This document shows positions 16,100-18,553 of a stretch of DNA of 18,553 bases, piece after piece (positions within the stretch are counted from its first letter, which is position 1; each line of letters begins with the position of its first letter). The notes below the pieces were generated by a model that saw nothing but the letters and a program-made list of their open reading frames with translations, was not told the DNA's origin and did not search any database. The translations under genes and the position numbers were made by a program. Source of the stretch: Prevotella sp. UBA4339. GTDB taxonomy: Bacteria; Bacteroidota; Bacteroidia; Bacteroidales; Bacteroidaceae. The DNA lies in contig DGTJ01000131.1 in NCBI GenBank assembly GCA_002393725.1, forward strand, positions 26,476 to 45,028. Reading direction: 5' to 3'.

Positions 16100-17439
16100 T
16101 AGTAGCAGCCTAATCCCAAGGCTGTTGAGACAGAATCGAGGTGGAAATCATAAAATAGGTTGTCCTCGTCGATAGTACGGAAGTGCTTCTTACCTTCTAT
16201 CGAGTCTTTAGGTGTCTCCCATATTATGTTGCTGAATCGCAGACTATCAGCAGTAGTAACCTTTGGAGTCCTCAGGAGCATGTCTGAGAAACGATACTCA
16301 AATGCAGCTACCGTATCCCTCACAAGCCCCATCATGACATCTTCGTCATAGCCTGTAACGATGGATGCACTGCAGTTAAGTCTAAGGAGAGGTATGTCCG
16401 ACGAGTCCTCAAAATTTGCAAAACGCAGTGCGACACCCCTGTCGGCTGAGAAGGGATAGAACTGAGCAAGAGTACAATGGGTGATATCAGCTACCCCGCC
16501 TACGATTGACACACAGTCGCTAAGAGTGTTCGTAAACTGACAGTTTACTAATGACACCCTGGAGTTCACTGCCTTCAGGCCATACCCTTTTGAATTATGT
16601 ATAACGCTGTTTTGCATCAGCAGTCGCACCTTTGTAGTATCTAGTGCAGCAGAATCGAGCACTACAGCATCACAGGCATTGCGAATCTCCGTACCGCTGA
16701 TGACTCCTTTTAAAGATGACTCATGAAAATGCACCCCACTCCACTGCCCACTGACTCTGTCATAGGGAAGATATGCGAACATCCTGTCAAGACGGTCGCC
16801 ACGCAGCACACAATTTTCCAATATAAGGCTGCCGAAGACGTCAATGCCGGCCTTGTCGTGAAAAAACAGTGTGGTGTTGCGCAACGTAAGAGTGGCACCT
16901 TCTTCCACTTTCAGACCGCCATATATAATAATAGGTGTAGATGTCTCTATCAACTGGTCGCTGGTAATCACATGATCGTAGAGCTTCTCTGCATTCCAGG
17001 TCCATGCACGTAGGTTTACCTTCTGCTGCAGACCACTTTCAAGCACAAAGACGAGATCGTCTTCAACCATCGTTGGCTCAGGATTAGAAGCCTGAGAGGA
17101 AGTGAGCTCAACAAACACAAGGATGCTGTCGTTACGTCGTATCTCGATGTCATTTACCTGTGAACCAAGACTGTTGTCCAAATATGATCCGTCTACATTC
17201 ACACGGAAACCAGTCTGGTTTCTCCGGCTAAGATGAATGTCAGCAATACGCAGACCTTCATCATTATTATTACGAACCCAGAAAGTATAGGTCGCTGAAG
17301 GTGTACGTGAGAACAAAGTATCAAGGCTGACGGTATCCGACGAGAATGAAAGGTGCAAAGCAGGACAGGCGCTGAAGTTGTCATCATCAGCACATGCAAC
17401 AATCATTGCTACTATAAGGATATAAAAAATCCGTTTCAT
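16096..17439 (-). CDS. Predicted lipoprotein with right-handed parallel beta-helix
   Basis: The product is 447 aa and I do not know a function for it. The N-terminus MKRIFYILIVAMIVAC is a lipoprotein signal peptide with lipobox IVAC (C16). The next residues, ADDDN, are acidic as in the surface-export signals described for Bacteroidota lipoproteins. A beta-sandwich-like region (about 25-145) precedes short repeats such as GGLKVEEGATLTLRNT and FGSLILENCVLRGDR (about 165-340) that suggest a parallel beta-helix. The final part resembles the ends of related proteins with FHLDSVSTALGLG. A surface-exposed binding or structural role is inferred. It lies 39 nt downstream of the rubrerythrin gene and its start codon is in a hairpin loop. 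Confidence 0.75.
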   Translation of the reverse strand: MKRIFYILIVAMIVACADDDNFSACPALHLSFSSDTVSLDTLFSRTPSATYTFWVRNNNDEGLRIADIHLSRRNQTGFRVNVDGSYLDNSLGSQVNDIEIRRNDSILVFVELTSSQASNPEPTMVEDDLVFVLESGLQQKVNLRAWTWNAEKLYDHVITSDQLIETSTPIIIYGGLKVEEGATLTLRNTTLFFHDKAGIDVFGSLILENCVLRGDRLDRMFAYLPYDRVSGQWSGVHFHESSLKGVISGTEIRNACDAVVLDSAALDTTKVRLLMQNSVIHNSKGYGLKAVNSRVSLVNCQFTNTLSDCVSIVGGVADITHCTLAQFYPFSADRGVALRFANFEDSSDIPLLRLNCSASIVTGYDEDVMMGLVRDTVAAFEYRFSDMLLRTPKVTTADSLRFSNIIWETPKDSIEGKKHFRTIDEDNLFYDFHLDSVSTALGLGCYY

Positions 17440-17459
17440 ACTATGTACAAAACGGATTT
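17427..17459 (-). promoter_or_regulatory. Hairpin around the lipoprotein start codon, terminator-like
   Basis: Arms AAATCCGTTT and AAACGGATTT (10 bp, perfect) enclose a 13-nt loop TGTACATAGTATG that ends with the ATG. On the minus strand the second arm runs into TTTTTTATA, so the structure also looks like an intrinsic terminator for the upstream rubrerythrin transcript. Only three of ten pairs per arm are G-C, so the stem is moderate. It may reduce transcription into, or translation of, the lipoprotein gene. Confidence 0.45.
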
Positions 17460-17478
17460 ATTCCGGATTTATTGTATT

Positions 17479-18036
17479 TTACTTTCCAAAGTAGCGCTTT
17501 AGCAGGCCAGCGAAGCCAGCACCATGACGCGCCTCGTCCTTGGCCATCTCGTGAACGGTGTCATGGATAGCGTCGAAACCAGCAGCCTTGGCGTTCTTTG
17601 CAATACGGAACTTATCCTCACAAGCACCAGCCTCAGCAGCAGCACGCTTCTCAAGATTGGTCTTAGTGTCCCATACGCACTCACCAAGAAGCTCAGCGAA
17701 GCGTGAAGCGTGATCAGCCTCCTCGAAAGCATAGCGCTTGAATGCCTCAGCAATCTCAGGATAGCCCTCACGGTCAGCCTGACGAGCCATAGCCAGATAC
17801 ATACCAACCTCACCACACTCACCGTTGAAGTGATTGCGAAGGTCCTGAATCATCTCCTCAGAAACACCTTCCGGCTTGCCGTCACCAATCCTATGAACAG
17901 TAGCATAAGTCACATCACCTGTTTCCTGGAGTTCAGAGAACTTAGAAGCAGGAGCTTTACATACTGGGCACTTCTCGGGAGCTGCATCGCCCTCATAGAT
18001 AAATCCACAAACGGCGCAAATAAACTTTTTCTTCAT
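17479..18036 (-). CDS. rbr: Rubrerythrin with N-terminal rubredoxin domain (reverse rubrerythrin)
   Basis: The product is 185 aa. Residues 1-35 form a rubredoxin-like iron site with C7xxC10 and C23PVC26. From about 58 the ferritin-like diiron domain follows, with E73 and E76 (NGECGEVGMY), EEADH (105-109) and DEARH (167-171) as likely iron ligands. The order rubredoxin then ferritin-like is the reverse of classical rubrerythrin. Such proteins reduce hydrogen peroxide, and often oxygen, in anaerobes. Codon use looks strongly biased, which suggests high expression. I see no clean TAnnTTTG box in the 44 nt between it and rnpB; TATTTTTA (18063-18070) is the closest. Confidence 0.92.
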   Translation of the reverse strand: MKKKFICAVCGFIYEGDAAPEKCPVCKAPASKFSELQETGDVTYATVHRIGDGKPEGVSEEMIQDLRNHFNGECGEVGMYLAMARQADREGYPEIAEAFKRYAFEEADHASRFAELLGECVWDTKTNLEKRAAAEAGACEDKFRIAKNAKAAGFDAIHDTVHEMAKDEARHGAGFAGLLKRYFGK

Positions 18037-18080
18037 AATAGTATTTGTTTAGTAATTAAAAATAAAAATAGTCTCACAAA

Positions 18081-18427
18081 AAACACTGTCTCCGTAAGCC
18101 GGGTTCTGTTTTAGCCTGTCATCTATCTACTCCATAAGTCGCCTCATGGCTCTAGCGTTCTACCCTCCATCGTGCCAAGCTCGGGCGGGCAACCCTATCT
18201 GACGACGGTATACATGAACTTGCAGCCTCCAGTCGGCACAGCCCTGTGATCACCCACAGGCTGGTGGTCTCTTACACCACCTTCTCACCCTTACTCCCCA
18301 GGGAGCGGTCATTCTCTTCTGCCGGCACCTACTGTCACCAATAGCTTCTACTTTCAGAAGTGGAGCGCCCTATGCTGCCCGGACTTTCCTCTGACGCAAG
18401 GCCAGCGACAAGCCGAAACAGTGTTTT
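18081..18427 (-). ncRNA. rnpB: RNase P RNA (bacterial class A)
   Basis: The minus strand carries the hallmark 5' element GAGGAAAGTCCGGGC (18377-18391) and 3' element ACAGAACCCGGCTTAC (18094-18109), which form P4. The internal region GGTGAGAAGGTGGTGTAAGAG resembles the conserved core of class A molecules. The two ends pair as P1 over 12 bp with one G-U (18415-18426 with 18081-18092), and this sets the boundaries to within a few bases. The length is about 347 nt. It is the catalytic RNA that trims tRNA 5' ends. The open frames in this region are not coding. Confidence 0.96.
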
Positions 18428-18433
18428 CGATTG

Positions 18434-18441
18434 CAAAGATA
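18434..18441 (-). promoter_or_regulatory. -7 box of the rnpB promoter
   Basis: The minus strand reads TATCTTTG, an exact TAnnTTTG match, and transcription starting about 7 nt downstream would give the rnpB 5' end predicted from P1 pairing (about 18427). A TTTC at 18461-18464, 19 nt upstream, is a reasonable -33 element. Confidence 0.7.
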
Positions 18442-18553
18442 AATATTTTAATTGAAATATGAAAGTAAATACCATAAGAATTCTAATACAATACACAATA
18501 ATTAAAATATGGCAACTAAAACGAGGTGTATTCCTTAATTTTATCAACAATTT
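18442..18553. other. AT-rich segment upstream of rnpB, possible end of a neighbouring gene
   Basis: This is mostly A and T. On the minus strand, the frame entering at 18551 reads IVDKIKEYTSF and ends at TAG (18516-18518). It looks like a natural protein C-terminus, so a minus-strand gene may lie beyond the window. On the plus strand, an ATG at 18459 opens a frame that runs off the window end, but its composition is not persuasive. Neither can be settled with this little sequence. Confidence 0.25.

Noticed and set aside
18335..18550. 71-aa minus-strand open frame
   Set aside because: It overlaps the 5' part of rnpB and its promoter, so it is not coding.

Overview
This window looks like a chromosomal housekeeping segment of a Bacteroidota bacterium, most likely Bacteroidales and Prevotella-like. 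The evidence is the promoter elements of TAnnTTTG type (TATCTTTG occurs several times in intergenic regions), AT-rich leaders without Shine-Dalgarno sequences, a fused LpxC/FabZ protein, an AIR synthase of the longer Bacteroidota kind (388 aa), and protein sequences that match what I remember of Prevotella and Bacteroides homologues. I see no phage, insertion sequence, CRISPR array or integron.

Layout. Bases 1-206 hold the 3' part of tRNA-Thr(CGT), a complete tRNA-Gly(CCC) and a strong intrinsic terminator. A minus-strand gene (205-936) encodes an exported M15-peptidase-like protein of the DUF5715 type. It diverges from a long plus-strand run through a short two-promoter region (937-1045). 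The first block (1046-8927) is phoH, purC, menG/ubiE, aroE, purM, prfA, a candidate 22-codon small ORF, pyrF and an HD-domain phosphohydrolase. Gaps are between -29 and +22 nt, so this is probably one operon. A new promoter at about 8935 starts the second block (8972-16099): lpxD, lpxC-fabZ, lpxA, miaA, a class A penicillin-binding protein and cdd. cdd converges, with a 4-nt overlap, on a minus-strand group: rnpB (RNase P RNA, 18081-18427), a rubrerythrin with an N-terminal rubredoxin domain, and a beta-helix lipoprotein.

How the genes fit together. Block one mixes purine (purC, purM) and pyrimidine (pyrF) synthesis, an HD phosphohydrolase related to dNTPases, menaquinone and shikimate steps, translation termination and the PhoH ATPase. 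Block two is envelope biogenesis: LpxA, LpxC and LpxD together supply the first three enzymes of lipid A synthesis, FabZ supplies fatty-acid elongation, and the class A PBP builds peptidoglycan. miaA and cdd are passengers of the same run.

I found no obviously new multi-gene system. The observations most worth checking are small: a 22-codon ORF that exactly fills the prfA-pyrF gap; a terminator-like hairpin that holds the start codon of the lipoprotein gene in its loop; lpxA and miaA in one frame separated by a single TAG; and an arginine at the LpxA position that aligns with the E. coli acyl-chain ruler glycine.
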